Source: Pandoraea sp. PE-S2T-3 (GTDB lineage Bacteria > Pseudomonadota > Gammaproteobacteria > Burkholderiales > Burkholderiaceae). Taken from it: 64,000 bases of DNA. This document shows positions 25,774 through 36,014 of this stretch, piece by piece; positions within the stretch are counted from its first letter, which is position 1; each line of letters begins with the position of its first letter. A program made the translations under genes and the position numbers. The DNA lies in the NCBI RefSeq assembly GCF_002179965.1, contig NZ_NGUQ01000014.1, forward strand, positions 372,001 through 436,000, in the 5' to 3' direction. The notes under the pieces are model-generated. The model searched no databases, was not told where the DNA came from, and saw only the letters and a program-made list of their open reading frames with translations.

Positions 25774-26057
25774 GGCGCAAGTATAGCGCGACGCTCCCGC
25801 CCCGGCGCGCGTCGTCGCCAAGAAACGACGGGCGAAACCGCCGTCCGACGGGCTTTTCAGACTCGCGTGAGGACGGTGGCTCAGACAACGCCGGGGTGAT
25901 TGCAGAGAGATTCCCCCGGCGACCCAAGCCAGCCGCATGATTAAATACAAAATCAGAAACAATAATGCGGAAATCAGCGATTTATCGCCAATTCCCGCAT
26001 TAATACTTCAAGGCTTCCGGATCTCACCTCTCGGTGAATATCCGGCGCACCTTCCAA
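25774..26057. other. lepB-rnc intergenic region with AT-rich end
   Basis: 284 bases without a supported gene. The part nearest lepB is strikingly AT-rich for this chromosome (about 25935-26015) and holds an imperfect hairpin. Some betaproteobacteria have a DUF4845 gene between lepB and rnc; I see no trace of one. It probably carries the rnc promoter. Confidence 0.5.
25963..26002. other. imperfect hairpin upstream of rnc
   Basis: TAATGCGG (25963-25970) pairs with CCGCATTA (25995-26002) across a 24-base loop. Without a T-run it is not an ordinary terminator; it could be a leader structure. Confidence 0.35.
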
Positions 26058-26972
26058 TTACTGGAAGCCGCCCAGACGCTTGAGGTTCGAGAAGTTCATC
26101 CAGATGAAGAACGCCCGGCCCACGATGTTCTGCTCGGGCACAAAGCCCCAGTAGCGGCTGTCCGCGCTGTTGTCGCGGTTATCGCCCATCATGAAGTAGT
26201 TGCCCGGCGGCACCTTGCAGATCACACCCTGACTGTTGTACTGGCAGTTCTGCTTGTTCGGGAAATCGTCGGCACCCATGATGTACGGCGGCACGTTCGG
26301 ATCGTTCAGGATGCGATGCTTCACACCGCCCACCGTCTCTTCGAACTGCTTGTAGTAAGCAATGTGCTCGTCGTCGAAGAAGTCCGGCAGTGCCGTCTCC
26401 GGCACCGGCTCGCCGTTCACCGTGAGCTTCTTGTTCTCGTAGGCCACCACGTCGCCCGGCACACCGATCACACGCTTGATGTAGTCCATCGACTCATCTT
26501 TCGGGTAGCGGAATACGACCACGTCGCCACGCTTCGGCTCGCCCAGATCAATGACCTTCTTGTTGATCACCGGCAGGCGAATGCCGTAGTCGAACTTGTT
26601 CACGAGGATGAAGTCACCCACCAGCAGCGTCGGAATCATCGAGCCCGACGGGATCTTGAACGGCTCGACCACGAACGAGCGCAGCACGAACACCGCAAGA
26701 ATCACCGGGAAGAAGCTCGCCGAGTATTCGAGCCACCACGGCTGACGCAGCTTGTCGTCACGCACCTTGGCGCGCGCACTCGCGACTGCACCACCCTCCT
26801 GCACGCCAGAGCCCTGAATGCCGGACCCTTGCAATACAAGCTGCTGCTGATCGAATTGCGTCACCGCCTGCTGTGCTGCCCGGCGGCGCGCCGGTTGAAA
26901 CACCAACTTGTCGGCCACCCAGGCCACCCCGGTAACCAGCACCAGGATCAAAAGAATCAGGGCGAAATTCAT
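26058..26972 (-). CDS. lepB: signal peptidase I
   Basis: 304 residues. N-terminal membrane helix (1-22), a second hydrophobic segment (about 93-108), then the periplasmic catalytic domain with the Ser in PSGSMIPTLLVGD and the Lys in YIKRVIGVPGD (Ser/Lys dyad), plus GDNRDNSADSRYWG near the end. It cleaves signal peptides of exported preproteins. Directly downstream of lepA. Confidence 0.97.
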   Translation of the reverse strand: MNFALILLILVLVTGVAWVADKLVFQPARRRAAQQAVTQFDQQQLVLQGSGIQGSGVQEGGAVASARAKVRDDKLRQPWWLEYSASFFPVILAVFVLRSFVVEPFKIPSGSMIPTLLVGDFILVNKFDYGIRLPVINKKVIDLGEPKRGDVVVFRYPKDESMDYIKRVIGVPGDVVAYENKKLTVNGEPVPETALPDFFDDEHIAYYKQFEETVGGVKHRILNDPNVPPYIMGADDFPNKQNCQYNSQGVICKVPPGNYFMMGDNRDNSADSRYWGFVPEQNIVGRAFFIWMNFSNLKRLGGFQ

Positions 26973-26990
26973 GCGGGACCTGTCGCTACG

Positions 26991-28796
26991 TTATTTGTCT
27001 TCGACTTGCAAAATGGCGAGGAACGCTTCCTGCGGAATTTCCACATTCCCCACCTGCTTCATACGCTTCTTACCAGCCTTCTGTTTCTCCAGCAGCTTCT
27101 TCTTACGCGAGATGTCGCCGCCATAACACTTGGCAAGCACGTTCTTGCGCAACGCCTTGATGTTCTCACGCGCGATGATGTTCGCGCCAATCGCGGCTTG
27201 AATTGCCACATCGTACATCTGACGCGGGATGATTTCGCGCATCTTCGCCGCGACCTGATTGCCACGACGACGGCTTTCCGAACGGTGCACGATGATCGAC
27301 AGTGCGTCGACCTTGTCGCCGTTGATCAGCATGTCGACTTTGACCACGTCCGACGAGCGATATTCCTTGAATTCGTAATCCATCGACGCATAACCGCGCG
27401 ACACCGACTTCAGACGATCGAAGAAGTCGAGCACGATTTCCGCCATCGGGATTTCGTAGATCAATTTGACCTGACGCCCGTGATATTGCATGTCGAGTTG
27501 CAAGCCGCGTTTCTGCTGGCACAACGTGACCACTGAGCCCACATACTCTTGCGGCATGTACAGGTTGACCGTGACGATCGGCTCGAGAATCTCTTCGATA
27601 CGGCCCGGGTCCGGCATCTTCGACGGGTTCTCGACCGTGATCGTCGTACCGTCGCGCTGCACGACCTCATAAATCACGGTCGGTGCCGTGGTGATGAGGT
27701 CCATGTCGAATTCGCGCTCCAGACGCTCCTGCACGATTTCCATGTGCAGCAAGCCCAGGAAACCGCAGCGGAAGCCGAAGCCCAGCGCCTGCGAAACTTC
27801 CGGCTCGTATTGCAGCGAGGCGTCATTGAGCTTGAGCTTCTCGAGCGATTCGCGCAGTGCGTCGTACTGGTTGGCTTCCACCGGATACAGACCCGCGAAC
27901 ACCTGCGGCTTCACTTCCTTGAAGCCCGGCAGCGGTTCGGCCGCCGGCTTGGTCGTCGTGGTCACGGCGTGCGTGACGGTGTCGCCGACCTTGGCCGCGT
28001 CCAGCTCCTTGATGCCCGAGATGATGAAGCCCACTTGACCGGCCGACAGCGACTCGCGCTGCTGCGAACGCGGTGTGAACACACCGACCTGCTCGACCGG
28101 ATAGGTCGCGCCGGTGGCCATCAGTTGAATCTTTTCCTTCGGCTTGAGCGTGCCGTTGACCACGCGCACCAGCATCACGACGCCCACGTAGTTGTCGAAC
28201 CACGAGTCGATGATCAATGCTTGCAGCGCGGCCGTCGCGTCGCCCTTGGGCGGCGGCACCTTGGCGATGAGGGCTTCGAGCACCTCTTCCACACCCAGGC
28301 CCGTCTTGGCCGAGCAGCGCACGGCGTCGGTCGCTTCGATGCCGATGACGTCTTCGATTTCCTGAATCGCGTTCTCGGGTTCGGCCGACGGCAAATCGAT
28401 CTTGTTGAGCACCGGCACCACTTCCACGCCCAGTTCAATGGCGGTGTAGCAGTTGGCAACCGTTTGCGCTTCCACGCCTTGCGAGGCGTCGACCACGAGC
28501 AGCGCGCCTTCGCAAGCGGACAGCGAGCGGCTTACTTCATACGAAAAGTCGACGTGTCCCGGCGTGTCGATCAGGTTCAGGTTGTAGATTTTGCCGTCGC
28601 GCGCCTTGTATTGCAGCGCTGCGGTCTGTGCCTTGATGGTGATGCCACGCTCGCGCTCAAGGTCCATCGAGTCGAGAACTCGGGATTCCATTTCACGATC
28701 GGACAAACCGCCGCTCAGCTGGATGATGCGATCGGCCAGGGTCGATTTCCCATGGTCGATGTGGGCGATGATCGAAAAATTGCGGATATGGTCCAT
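26991..28796 (-). CDS. lepA: elongation factor 4 (LepA)
   Basis: 601 residues, the standard length. GTP-binding motifs are [17 protein letters not shown] and NKIDLP; EF-G-like domains and the unique LepA C-terminal domain follow, ending in Lys-rich helices. This ribosome-binding GTPase acts in translation or 30S biogenesis. Operon with lepB, 18 bases apart. Confidence 0.97.
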   Translation of the reverse strand: MDHIRNFSIIAHIDHGKSTLADRIIQLSGGLSDREMESRVLDSMDLERERGITIKAQTAALQYKARDGKIYNLNLIDTPGHVDFSYEVSRSLSACEGALLVVDASQGVEAQTVANCYTAIELGVEVVPVLNKIDLPSAEPENAIQEIEDVIGIEATDAVRCSAKTGLGVEEVLEALIAKVPPPKGDATAALQALIIDSWFDNYVGVVMLVRVVNGTLKPKEKIQLMATGATYPVEQVGVFTPRSQQRESLSAGQVGFIISGIKELDAAKVGDTVTHAVTTTTKPAAEPLPGFKEVKPQVFAGLYPVEANQYDALRESLEKLKLNDASLQYEPEVSQALGFGFRCGFLGLLHMEIVQERLEREFDMDLITTAPTVIYEVVQRDGTTITVENPSKMPDPGRIEEILEPIVTVNLYMPQEYVGSVVTLCQQKRGLQLDMQYHGRQVKLIYEIPMAEIVLDFFDRLKSVSRGYASMDYEFKEYRSSDVVKVDMLINGDKVDALSIIVHRSESRRRGNQVAAKMREIIPRQMYDVAIQAAIGANIIARENIKALRKNVLAKCYGGDISRKKKLLEKQKAGKKRMKQVGNVEIPQEAFLAILQVEDK

Positions 28797-28987
28797 GAGG
28801 CGGGGCTAGAGAAAAGTCGGTGCCATGAAGATTCGGCTCGGCAGCGGCTTTCGAGAGAATCGGCTAACACGACATTTTAGCCGAAAGCGCGGTCATTCCG
28901 GCCGAAATCGCGTGCATCGCGGCGTTTCATCGGTGAGGTTGGGGGAGCTGCCCCCATATCGTCGGGGTGGCTCTGCGGATCGTTGAC

Positions 28988-29251
28988 CTACGGTGCGCGC
29001 AACGCCGCTTGCACGGCGGCAGCGTCAAAACGATAACGGCACAATTCGCGCTCGCCTAACGCCAGTACTGGCACGATTTCGTCGTATTTCGCTTCCAGCG
29101 CCGGATCGCTGTCGACGTCCACGACCGTTACGGAGAAGTCCCACGCCGGGCGCATGGCCTCCAGTGCCGCAAGCATGTCATCGCACAGATGACACCATTT
29201 GCGGCCATAGAGGGTCAGCGCCGGCGCGGTCATTGCCGTCAAATCCGTCAA
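28988..29251 (-). CDS. glutaredoxin-family protein
   Basis: 87 residues with one thioredoxin fold: LTLYGRKWCHLCDDM (C20-x2-C23), a cis-Pro in EIVPVLAL, and a short C-terminal helix. It belongs to the DUF836/glutaredoxin-like group that often sits next to mucD in betaproteobacteria. Probable thiol-disulfide role; substrate unknown. It lies 11 bases after the mucD stop. Confidence 0.88.
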   Translation of the reverse strand: MTDLTAMTAPALTLYGRKWCHLCDDMLAALEAMRPAWDFSVTVVDVDSDPALEAKYDEIVPVLALGERELCRYRFDAAAVQAALRAP

Positions 29252-29262
29252 TCGCGACCGGA

Positions 29263-30777
29263 TTACTTGCCGGTGGCCGGTGCGCGCGGGCGCAACGGCA
29301 CGAACTGTGTAGCATCGCCACGGCGCACGAGAATCGGCACCAGACGCTTCGGATCCAGCGCCTTGACCACCTCTTCGAACTGCTTCGCGCTCGTCACGTC
29401 GGTATCGCCCACACGCAGGATGATGTCCCCCTGTTGCAGACCGGCGCGGCCGGCCGGACCTTCCGACAACTCGACTTGCACGCCGCCGCGCAACTTCAAG
29501 TCCTTCTTCTGCGCATCGCTCAGATCGGACACCACCAGACCCAAGGCATTGGGGTGCGGGGTATCGGCGCTGCCGCTTTGTGCTTTCGACGCCTTCGGCG
29601 TGTCGACATCGGCCTCGGCGATCGTAATACGCAGATCCTGGTTCTTGCCCTTGCGCAGCACTTGCAGCGTCGCACTCGCGCCCGGCTTGGTGTCACCCAC
29701 CATCCGCGGCAAGTCCGTCGCGTGATCGACAGGGCGGCCATCGAACTTCATGATGATGTCGCCCGGCTGCACACCCGCCTTTTCGGCCGGGCTGCCCGGT
29801 TCGATGCTGCGCACCAGCGCGCCCTGTGCACGCGGCAAGCCCAGCGAATCCGCCACATCCTTGCTGACCTCGCTGATCGCCACGCCGATACGGCCGCGCA
29901 CGACCTTGCCGGTCTTCTTGAGCTGGTCGGCCACGCGCATCACTTCGTCGATCGGAATCGCGAACGAAATGCCCATGAAGCCGCCCGTCTGGCTGTAGAT
30001 CATCGAATTGATACCGACGACCTCACCGCGCATATTGATCAGCGGACCACCCGAGTTACCGGGGTTCACGGCCACGTCGGTCTGGATGAACGGCAGGTAG
30101 TCGCCGGTGTCGCGGCCTTTCGCCGAGACGATCCCGGCCGTCACGGTGTTTTCCAGCCCGAACGGCGAACCGATGGCCACGACCCATTCACCGACGCGCA
30201 ACTTGTTCGAGTCGCCGATCGGTACCGTCGGCAGATCCTTGGCTTCGACCTTGACCACCGCAACATCGGTGCGTTTGTCGGCCCCGACCAGCTTGGCCTT
30301 GAATTCGCGCTTGTCGGTCAGCGTGACGTAAATGCTGTCGGCACCATCGACCACGTGCGCGTTGGTCATGATGTAGCCGTCGGCGGACACGATGAAACCC
30401 GAACCCACGCCGCTGTTCTGCTCTTCGTCCGGCTGCGGCTGACCCCGCTTGGGCGCACCGCCCTTCGGGCCCGGCTGCGGCATCGGCACACCGAAGAAGC
30501 GCCGGAACAGCTCGGCCATGTCGTCGTCCATGCCCGGCGGCATGCCGCGCTGACTGCGGCTGACGCGCTCGGTCGTACGAATGTTCACGACGGCAGGGCC
30601 GACGCGATCGACAAGCTGAGTGAAATCGGGGAGGTTGGTCAGCGGCGCGAGGGCGGCCGGCGCTGCCGGTCCGCTGGCGGGTGCTGAGGCCGGCGCGGCA
30701 AAGGCGGCGGGAGCTCCCGCCAACGAGGCGGTCATAACGCCGCCGAGCATGACACGAAGCAGGAGAGTCTTCTTCAT
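29263..30777 (-). CDS. mucD: periplasmic serine protease MucD/DegP-like
   Basis: 504 residues. Signal peptide (1-27), then a trypsin-like domain with His in IMTNAHVVDGAD, Asp in KRTDVAVVKV and Ser in GNSGGPL, followed by two PDZ domains (IGVAISEVSKDVADSLG; LGLVVSDLS). It degrades misfolded envelope proteins and, by analogy with Pseudomonas MucD, limits sigma-E activation. It ends the rpoE-rseA-rseB-mucD run. ATG 30777 gives the signal peptide. Confidence 0.95.
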   Translation of the reverse strand: MKKTLLLRVMLGGVMTASLAGAPAAFAAPASAPASGPAAPAALAPLTNLPDFTQLVDRVGPAVVNIRTTERVSRSQRGMPPGMDDDMAELFRRFFGVPMPQPGPKGGAPKRGQPQPDEEQNSGVGSGFIVSADGYIMTNAHVVDGADSIYVTLTDKREFKAKLVGADKRTDVAVVKVEAKDLPTVPIGDSNKLRVGEWVVAIGSPFGLENTVTAGIVSAKGRDTGDYLPFIQTDVAVNPGNSGGPLINMRGEVVGINSMIYSQTGGFMGISFAIPIDEVMRVADQLKKTGKVVRGRIGVAISEVSKDVADSLGLPRAQGALVRSIEPGSPAEKAGVQPGDIIMKFDGRPVDHATDLPRMVGDTKPGASATLQVLRKGKNQDLRITIAEADVDTPKASKAQSGSADTPHPNALGLVVSDLSDAQKKDLKLRGGVQVELSEGPAGRAGLQQGDIILRVGDTDVTSAKQFEEVVKALDPKRLVPILVRRGDATQFVPLRPRAPATGK

Positions 30778-30907
30778 TGGAAGATCGTAGTGCGCGATAG
30801 TCTGGGAATCCCTGAGGGCAACGCTGTCATGCACACGGCTATCGCTGCCATGCGCACCTCGCTGCCCGGGCCGCTCCGTCACCGGTGGCGGCCCGCCCGG
30901 CAGCCGC

Positions 30908-31966
30908 TTACTTCGCCGGCTGCTTGAATTCGATACTTGCAGCGAACTGTTGCAGGGTGGCCTGCGGCACTTCGCCGAGCAAGGTCAGCCAATAGTCGCC
31001 GTGGCGCTTGATGAGGATGTTGGTCGCCCCAGCGCTGCCGTGGCCTTCCTTGCGGTCACGCGTGGCCGGCTCGATAAACACCGAAAGTCCTGCCATGCCG
31101 TCGGAATATACCACCTGCTGGACATCCAGCGGTTTGCCATCGGCCGTCGAACGCATCGTGCGACGCACTTCGCGCACGGCCTTGAAGCCCGGCACCTTCT
31201 TGTCGACGTCGATGCTCCAGCCCGCATCGGACAGATGCGTCGGTGCAATTTGCGGCTTGATGACGTGCCAGCCGTGCGTTGCCTGAATGGCATGCACGAT
31301 GCGCGCCTTCTCGCTCGGCACAGCAATCGAGATTTGCGAGAACGCAGCCTGCTCGAGCATGTGGCCGTCCGCATCGATGGTCTGCGCACGCAACAGCAAC
31401 CCCGTGTTGCGATCTGCCCACAGCCGGTAGCCGAAACGGTACTCGTCCTTCGGCGTGAGCTCGATCACCACGCAATCGAACCCGGCCATGCGCTCGTTCG
31501 GCAGCAGCTTCGGCGTGTAGAAATCGAGAACGTCGCGATTGGGCGTTGCGAGCAATGCCGGGAACGAATCCTTGCTCTCGCGCTTTTCCTGGAAGACGGT
31601 CTTCTGTTCAGGAATCAGCGTGTAGACGTCTTCGTTCTGCCGGAGAATGCGGCGCTGGCGCCCATCGAGGGTTTCGAGTTCTTCGTACTCGTTACCCTTG
31701 TCGGCAAAGTGACTGATCTTCGACGATCGCATGGTCGAACCACGCTGATAGACGAAGGTGCCGACGTAATTCTGGGTCTGCGCGGCGCGGTGGATCTTGT
31801 TGAGCCACGCGCTGACTTCGCGCCGCTCGACCAATGGGTCGGCGGACGGTGCCGACGCCTGTGCCCACGCCTGCGATTGCAGCGTGGAGACCAGCAGGAA
31901 GGCAAAGAGGAAGAAAGTGCGCCCCAAGGGCGCACGCGGCAAGGATTCGATACTCAGGCGCTGCAT
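30908..31966 (-). CDS. rseB: sigma-E regulatory protein RseB/MucB
   Basis: A 352-residue exported protein with signal peptide ending near AWAQA (about 36). The MucB/RseB lipoprotein-like two-domain fold includes WLNKIHRAAQTQNYVGTFVY and GHGSAGATNILIKRHGDYW. It binds the periplasmic part of RseA and shields it from cleavage by stress proteases. Its ATG directly abuts the rseA stop, so translation is probably coupled. Confidence 0.95.
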   Translation of the reverse strand: MQRLSIESLPRAPLGRTFFLFAFLLVSTLQSQAWAQASAPSADPLVERREVSAWLNKIHRAAQTQNYVGTFVYQRGSTMRSSKISHFADKGNEYEELETLDGRQRRILRQNEDVYTLIPEQKTVFQEKRESKDSFPALLATPNRDVLDFYTPKLLPNERMAGFDCVVIELTPKDEYRFGYRLWADRNTGLLLRAQTIDADGHMLEQAAFSQISIAVPSEKARIVHAIQATHGWHVIKPQIAPTHLSDAGWSIDVDKKVPGFKAVREVRRTMRSTADGKPLDVQQVVYSDGMAGLSVFIEPATRDRKEGHGSAGATNILIKRHGDYWLTLLGEVPQATLQQFAASIEFKQPAK

Positions 31967-32665
31967 TTATTCATCCGCTTGCGCCGAGGCTCGCATATAA
32001 GGAGACACGCTCTGGCCGATCGGCGCCGGAGCGTATTGCTGATGCGCGGCCAGGTACTGGTCCAGGCGCGCATCGCGCAGCACGATCAGATCGTTCGGAC
32101 CTGCGCCGTTGGCGGCCGCGGCCACAGCGGCTTGCGGCTGCTGCGTGAGCGTCACACGGGTCAGGTTCGCACCACCCGTGGCAGCCGACGGCGCCGCCGT
32201 CTGTGCCAGCACCTGCGGTTGTGCACCGCCGGCCGGGTGATCCTGCAAACGCGGCACCACGACCCACGACAGCGCAGCGACCGCCGCGGCGGCAGCGGCC
32301 GTCGGCAGAACGCGACGCACACGCAGGAACGGATTGATTCGGGTAATGCGCGAGCCGGCAGTGCGTGCCGCTTGCGCGGTGCTTGCCTGCACATCGGCCA
32401 GAGCGGCCGGTGCGAGCAGATGCGGCTCGGCTTCGAGGCGTGCGGCGAACGAGGCCATGAAGGCCGATTCCGAACGCGGTAGTGCCAATTCATCGGAACG
32501 CAGTGCGTCCCCGATCAGGTGGTAGTCGTCCCACAGAGGCCGGCCCGAAGTGTCAGCCTCATCCAGCAGGGCTGCCAACTCGTCCGCATCGAATTCCCCG
32601 TCAACCAACGCGGAAATCCGCTCGGCTTGCAGCCCCCGCTGCGTTTGCACCGTCGCTGATCCCAT
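31967..32665 (-). CDS. rseA: anti-sigma-E factor RseA
   Basis: 232 residues. The N-terminal cytoplasmic sigma-binding domain contains ERISALVDGEFDADELAALL (15-34) and WDDYHLIGDALRSDE; an Ala-rich membrane helix is at about 120-138 and the rest is periplasmic. It sequesters RpoE at the membrane. ATG 32665 with GGGGA upstream fits the family start; a longer frame is unlikely. Confidence 0.94.
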   Translation of the reverse strand: MGSATVQTQRGLQAERISALVDGEFDADELAALLDEADTSGRPLWDDYHLIGDALRSDELALPRSESAFMASFAARLEAEPHLLAPAALADVQASTAQAARTAGSRITRINPFLRVRRVLPTAAAAAAVAALSWVVVPRLQDHPAGGAQPQVLAQTAAPSAATGGANLTRVTLTQQPQAAVAAAANGAGPNDLIVLRDARLDQYLAAHQQYAPAPIGQSVSPYMRASAQADE

Positions 32666-32703
32666 GATATCCCCCAACGAAAATAACTTCCCCGGCGGCG
32701 CGC

Positions 32704-33303
32704 TCACCAGCGCTTACCGTCAGGCGTGTCCAGCAGCGGCCTAAGCCGGCTGGCAATCGCTTCACGCGCCCGGAAAATTCGCGAACGGACCGTTCCGATC
32801 GGGCACCCCATGGCTTCGGCGATCTCTTCGTAGCTCAAACCCTCGATTTCTCGCAGGGTAATTGCCGTCCGAAGTTCATCGGGCAAAGCCTCCATCGCCG
32901 CGTTGACCGTTTGAGCAATCTGCTTGCTCATCAGCATCGACTCAGGCGTGTTGATATCCCTTAGTTGATCGGCCTCGGCAAAAGTTTCCGCTTCTTCAGC
33001 GTTTGCTTCAGTCGAAGTCGGTGCACGGCGCCCCTGCGTGGCCAGGTGGTTCTTCGCCGTGTTGACAGCAATACGATACAGCCAGGTATAGAACGCCGAC
33101 TCGCCGCGAAACTGCGGCAAGGCGCGGTAGGCCTTGATAAAGGCCTCCTGCGTCACATCCTCGACCTCAGCGTGATCGCGCACGAGCCGCGATACGAGGC
33201 GGATGATCTTGCGGTGATATTTCGCAACCAGCAGCTCGAAGGCGGCTTTGTCGCCTTTTTGCACGCGCTCGACGAGCGCCTGGTCGATTTCTCGTTCACT
33301 CAC
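32704..33303 (-). CDS. rpoE: RNA polymerase sigma factor RpoE
   Basis: A 199-residue ECF sigma factor. Region 2 contains YHRKIIRLVSRLVRDHAEVE and DVTQEAFIKAYRAL; region 4 contains LREIEGLSYEEIAEAMGCP and TVRSRIFRARE. It directs the envelope-stress regulon. GTG 33303 gives the conserved N-terminus (SEREIDQALVERVQKGDK); the ORF runs further upstream into non-homologous sequence. rseA begins 38 bases after its stop. Confidence 0.95.
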   Translation of the reverse strand: MSEREIDQALVERVQKGDKAAFELLVAKYHRKIIRLVSRLVRDHAEVEDVTQEAFIKAYRALPQFRGESAFYTWLYRIAVNTAKNHLATQGRRAPTSTEANAEEAETFAEADQLRDINTPESMLMSKQIAQTVNAAMEALPDELRTAITLREIEGLSYEEIAEAMGCPIGTVRSRIFRAREAIASRLRPLLDTPDGKRW

Positions 33304-33468
33304 CTGATATGGATCCGTTTTTTCTCTGGCTGCCAGATCCGGTCGGATCTGATTGCACCATGGCGGCACTTGCCGCCACAGTTGGATGTGTCTTGTACGC
33401 CGCACGCCCGGGCACACTCACCGGCGCGTGGGTAGCGGAACGGGACGCCTGCGCGGCGTCCCGCGAAC

Positions 33469-34707
33469 TTAGACTCGCTGGAAGACCAGCGTGCCGTTAG
33501 TCCCGCCAAAACCGAAAGAGTTCTTCAATGCGACGTCAATTTTCATGTCTCGGGCCACGTTTGCGCAGTAATCCAGATCGCAAGCGGGGTCCTGATTGAA
33601 GATATTGATCGTCGGCGGCGACTTTTGATGGTGCACGGCCAACACGGTAAACACCGACTCCAGACCACCGGCGCCACCCAAAAGGTGACCGGTCATCGAT
33701 TTGGTCGAATTCACCACGACTTGCTTGGCCGCATCGCCCATCAGGCGCTTCACAGCGACCGTTTCGGCGATATCGCCCAGCGGCGTCGACGTGCCGTGTG
33801 CGTTGACGTAGTTCACCACGTCGGCGTTGATACCGGCGTCGCGCAAGGCGTTCTTCATCGAACGCAGTGCGCCGTCGCCGTCTTCGCACGGTGCGGTCAT
33901 GTGGTACGCGTCGGCGCTCATGCCGAAGCCAGTCAGCTCGGCGTAGATCTTCGCGCCGCGCGCCTTGGCGTGCTCGTACTCTTCGACCATCATCACGCCG
34001 GCGCCTTCGCCCAGCACGAAGCCGTCACGATCGCGGTCCCACGGACGGCTCGCCGTCGCCGGATCGTCGTTACGCTCCGACAGGGCCTTCATGGCGGCAA
34101 AGCCACCGATGCCCAGCGGCGAAACGGTCGACTCGGCACCACCGGCGAGCACGGCGTCCGCATCGCCGTACTGGATCATGCGCGCGGCTTGACCAATACA
34201 GTGCAGACCCGTCGTGCAGGCCGTGACGATGGCAAGGTTCGGGCCTTTCAGGCCGAACTTGATCGACAGGTGACCCGAGATCATGTTGATGATCGAACCC
34301 GGCACGAAGAACGGGGAAATCTTGCGCGGACCGCCTTCGATAAGCGACTTATCGGTGTCCTCGATCATCGGCAGACCGCCGATGCCCGAACCGACCAGCA
34401 CACCAATACGCTCGGCATTGGCTTCGGTCACTGCGAGGCCACTGTCTTCGAACGCTTGAATGCCGGCAGCAAGCCCGTAATGGATAAACGTATCCATACG
34501 GCGGGCTTCCTTCGCGGAAATGTACTTCTCGGTCTCGAAGTTCTTGACTTCGCCCGCGAAGTGCACCCGATGGTTGGTCGAATCGAACTTCGTGATGTTG
34601 GCGATGCCCGAGCGGCCGGCGACCAGATTTTCCCAACCTTCAGCAACAGTATTGCCGACCGGCGAGATCAGGCCCAGACCAGTAATGACGACGCGACGAC
34701 GACTCAC
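33469..34707 (-). CDS. fabF: beta-ketoacyl-ACP synthase II
   Basis: A 412-residue condensing enzyme elongating acyl-ACP with malonyl-ACP. The Cys-His-His triad is seen in [23 protein letters not shown] and [15 protein letters not shown] 34707 with GGGGAG five bases upstream gives the usual [11 protein letters not shown] start. Last gene of the fab cluster, 146 bases after acpP. Confidence 0.97.
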   Translation of the reverse strand: MSRRRVVITGLGLISPVGNTVAEGWENLVAGRSGIANITKFDSTNHRVHFAGEVKNFETEKYISAKEARRMDTFIHYGLAAGIQAFEDSGLAVTEANAERIGVLVGSGIGGLPMIEDTDKSLIEGGPRKISPFFVPGSIINMISGHLSIKFGLKGPNLAIVTACTTGLHCIGQAARMIQYGDADAVLAGGAESTVSPLGIGGFAAMKALSERNDDPATASRPWDRDRDGFVLGEGAGVMMVEEYEHAKARGAKIYAELTGFGMSADAYHMTAPCEDGDGALRSMKNALRDAGINADVVNYVNAHGTSTPLGDIAETVAVKRLMGDAAKQVVVNSTKSMTGHLLGGAGGLESVFTVLAVHHQKSPPTINIFNQDPACDLDYCANVARDMKIDVALKNSFGFGGTNGTLVFQRV

Positions 34708-34853
34708 GATACTCCCCTTCTTCTGCTGGGTCATACAAAACAAAAGCCACAGAGGCGACAGGGTCCGACCCCGTGCTCCCTGCGGCTGACAGGCATCCCT
34801 GGCGCCGGGAACCGGTCGGCACTCCGGCCGGCCAGGCGATCCGTAGGCCCTGT

Positions 34854-35093
34854 TTAGGCCTTGACGTGCGCGCTTGCGTAATCGATCGCTTGCTGCACGG
34901 TGGTGATCTTTTCGGCTTCTTCGTCCGGAATTTCCATGCCGAACTCTTCTTCCAGGGCCATCACCAGCTCGACCGTATCGAGCGAGTCGGCACCCAGGTC
35001 ATTCACGAAGCTCGATTCGTTCTTGATTTCTGCTTCGGCAACGCCAAGTTGTTCCGCGACGATCTTCTTGACGCGTTGATCAATGTTTTCCAT
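34854..35093 (-). CDS. acpP: acyl carrier protein
   Basis: 79 residues, acidic four-helix bundle with [10 protein letters not shown]; Ser37 receives 4'-phosphopantetheine from AcpS. It carries growing acyl chains in the fab pathway. It sits between fabG and fabF as in most proteobacteria. Confidence 0.98.
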   Translation of the reverse strand: MENIDQRVKKIVAEQLGVAEAEIKNESSFVNDLGADSLDTVELVMALEEEFGMEIPDEEAEKITTVQQAIDYASAHVKA

Positions 35094-35229
35094 GCAAACT
35101 CTCCGGGGTAGTTAGTTCAGACAAGTGCGCGCATTTTAACAGGTTTGCCAAGCAAAGTTACCATGCGCCAAATAATGTTCAATGTCGCGCAAAATCACGT
35201 AATTCCACCGCTTTTTACGCGACCTGCCG

Positions 35230-35979
35230 TTAATTCATGAACATGCCGCCATTCACGTGCAGCGTGGTGCCGGTGATGTAACCGGCCTGCGGCGACGCGA
35301 GGAACGCTACGGCATTCGCGATATCTTCCGGCGCGCCCAGACGGCCCAACGGAATTCGCGACTTCAGGGCTTCGTGCTGGGCTTCGCCCAACGCCTTGGT
35401 CATATCGGTATCGATGAAACCCGGCGCCACGCAATTGACCGTGATGTTTCGGCTGCCGATCTCAGCGGCCAACGAACGCGACATGCCTGCCACACCCGCC
35501 TTGGCAGCGGCGTAGTTGGCCTGCCCCGGATTGCCGGCCGAGCCGACCACCGAGGTCACGTTGATGATGCGGCCGTTGCGGGCCTTCATCATCGGCTTGA
35601 TTACGGCACGCGACAGACGGAAGATCGCCTTCAGATTCGTGTCGATGACGTCGTCCCACTCGTCGTCCTTCATGCGCATCGCGAGGTTGTCGCGCGTGAT
35701 GCCGGCATTGTTGACGAGGATGTCGAGCTTTCCGTATTGCTTGAGAATGTCGTCGAGCGCCGCGGCCACGCCTTCAGCGTCGGTCACGTTCAGAACGATG
35801 CCTTTTCCCGAAATACCGGCTTCGGCGAAATACGCGTCAATGCCCTTCGCGCCGGCTTCGCTCGTGGCGGTACCGACGACGGTCGCGCCCTGACGGGCCA
35901 GTTCGAGAGCGATGGCACGGCCGATGCCGCGCGAGGCACCAGTCACCAGCGCCACGTGATTGTCGAGTTGCTTGCTCAT
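35230..35979 (-). CDS. fabG: 3-oxoacyl-ACP reductase
   Basis: A 249-residue short-chain dehydrogenase. NADPH site TGASRGIG (14-21), NNAG, catalytic Ser-Tyr-Lys in TSVVGSAGNPGQANYAAAKA, and the C-terminal GGMFMN. It reduces 3-oxoacyl-ACP. 35 bases after fabD. ATG 35979 was chosen at the conserved N-terminus. Confidence 0.98.
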   Translation of the reverse strand: MSKQLDNHVALVTGASRGIGRAIALELARQGATVVGTATSEAGAKGIDAYFAEAGISGKGIVLNVTDAEGVAAALDDILKQYGKLDILVNNAGITRDNLAMRMKDDEWDDVIDTNLKAIFRLSRAVIKPMMKARNGRIINVTSVVGSAGNPGQANYAAAKAGVAGMSRSLAAEIGSRNITVNCVAPGFIDTDMTKALGEAQHEALKSRIPLGRLGAPEDIANAVAFLASPQAGYITGTTLHVNGGMFMN

Positions 35980-36014
35980 GAGAGGAATACCTTTGCCTGT
36001 TCTTGGCTGAGTGC

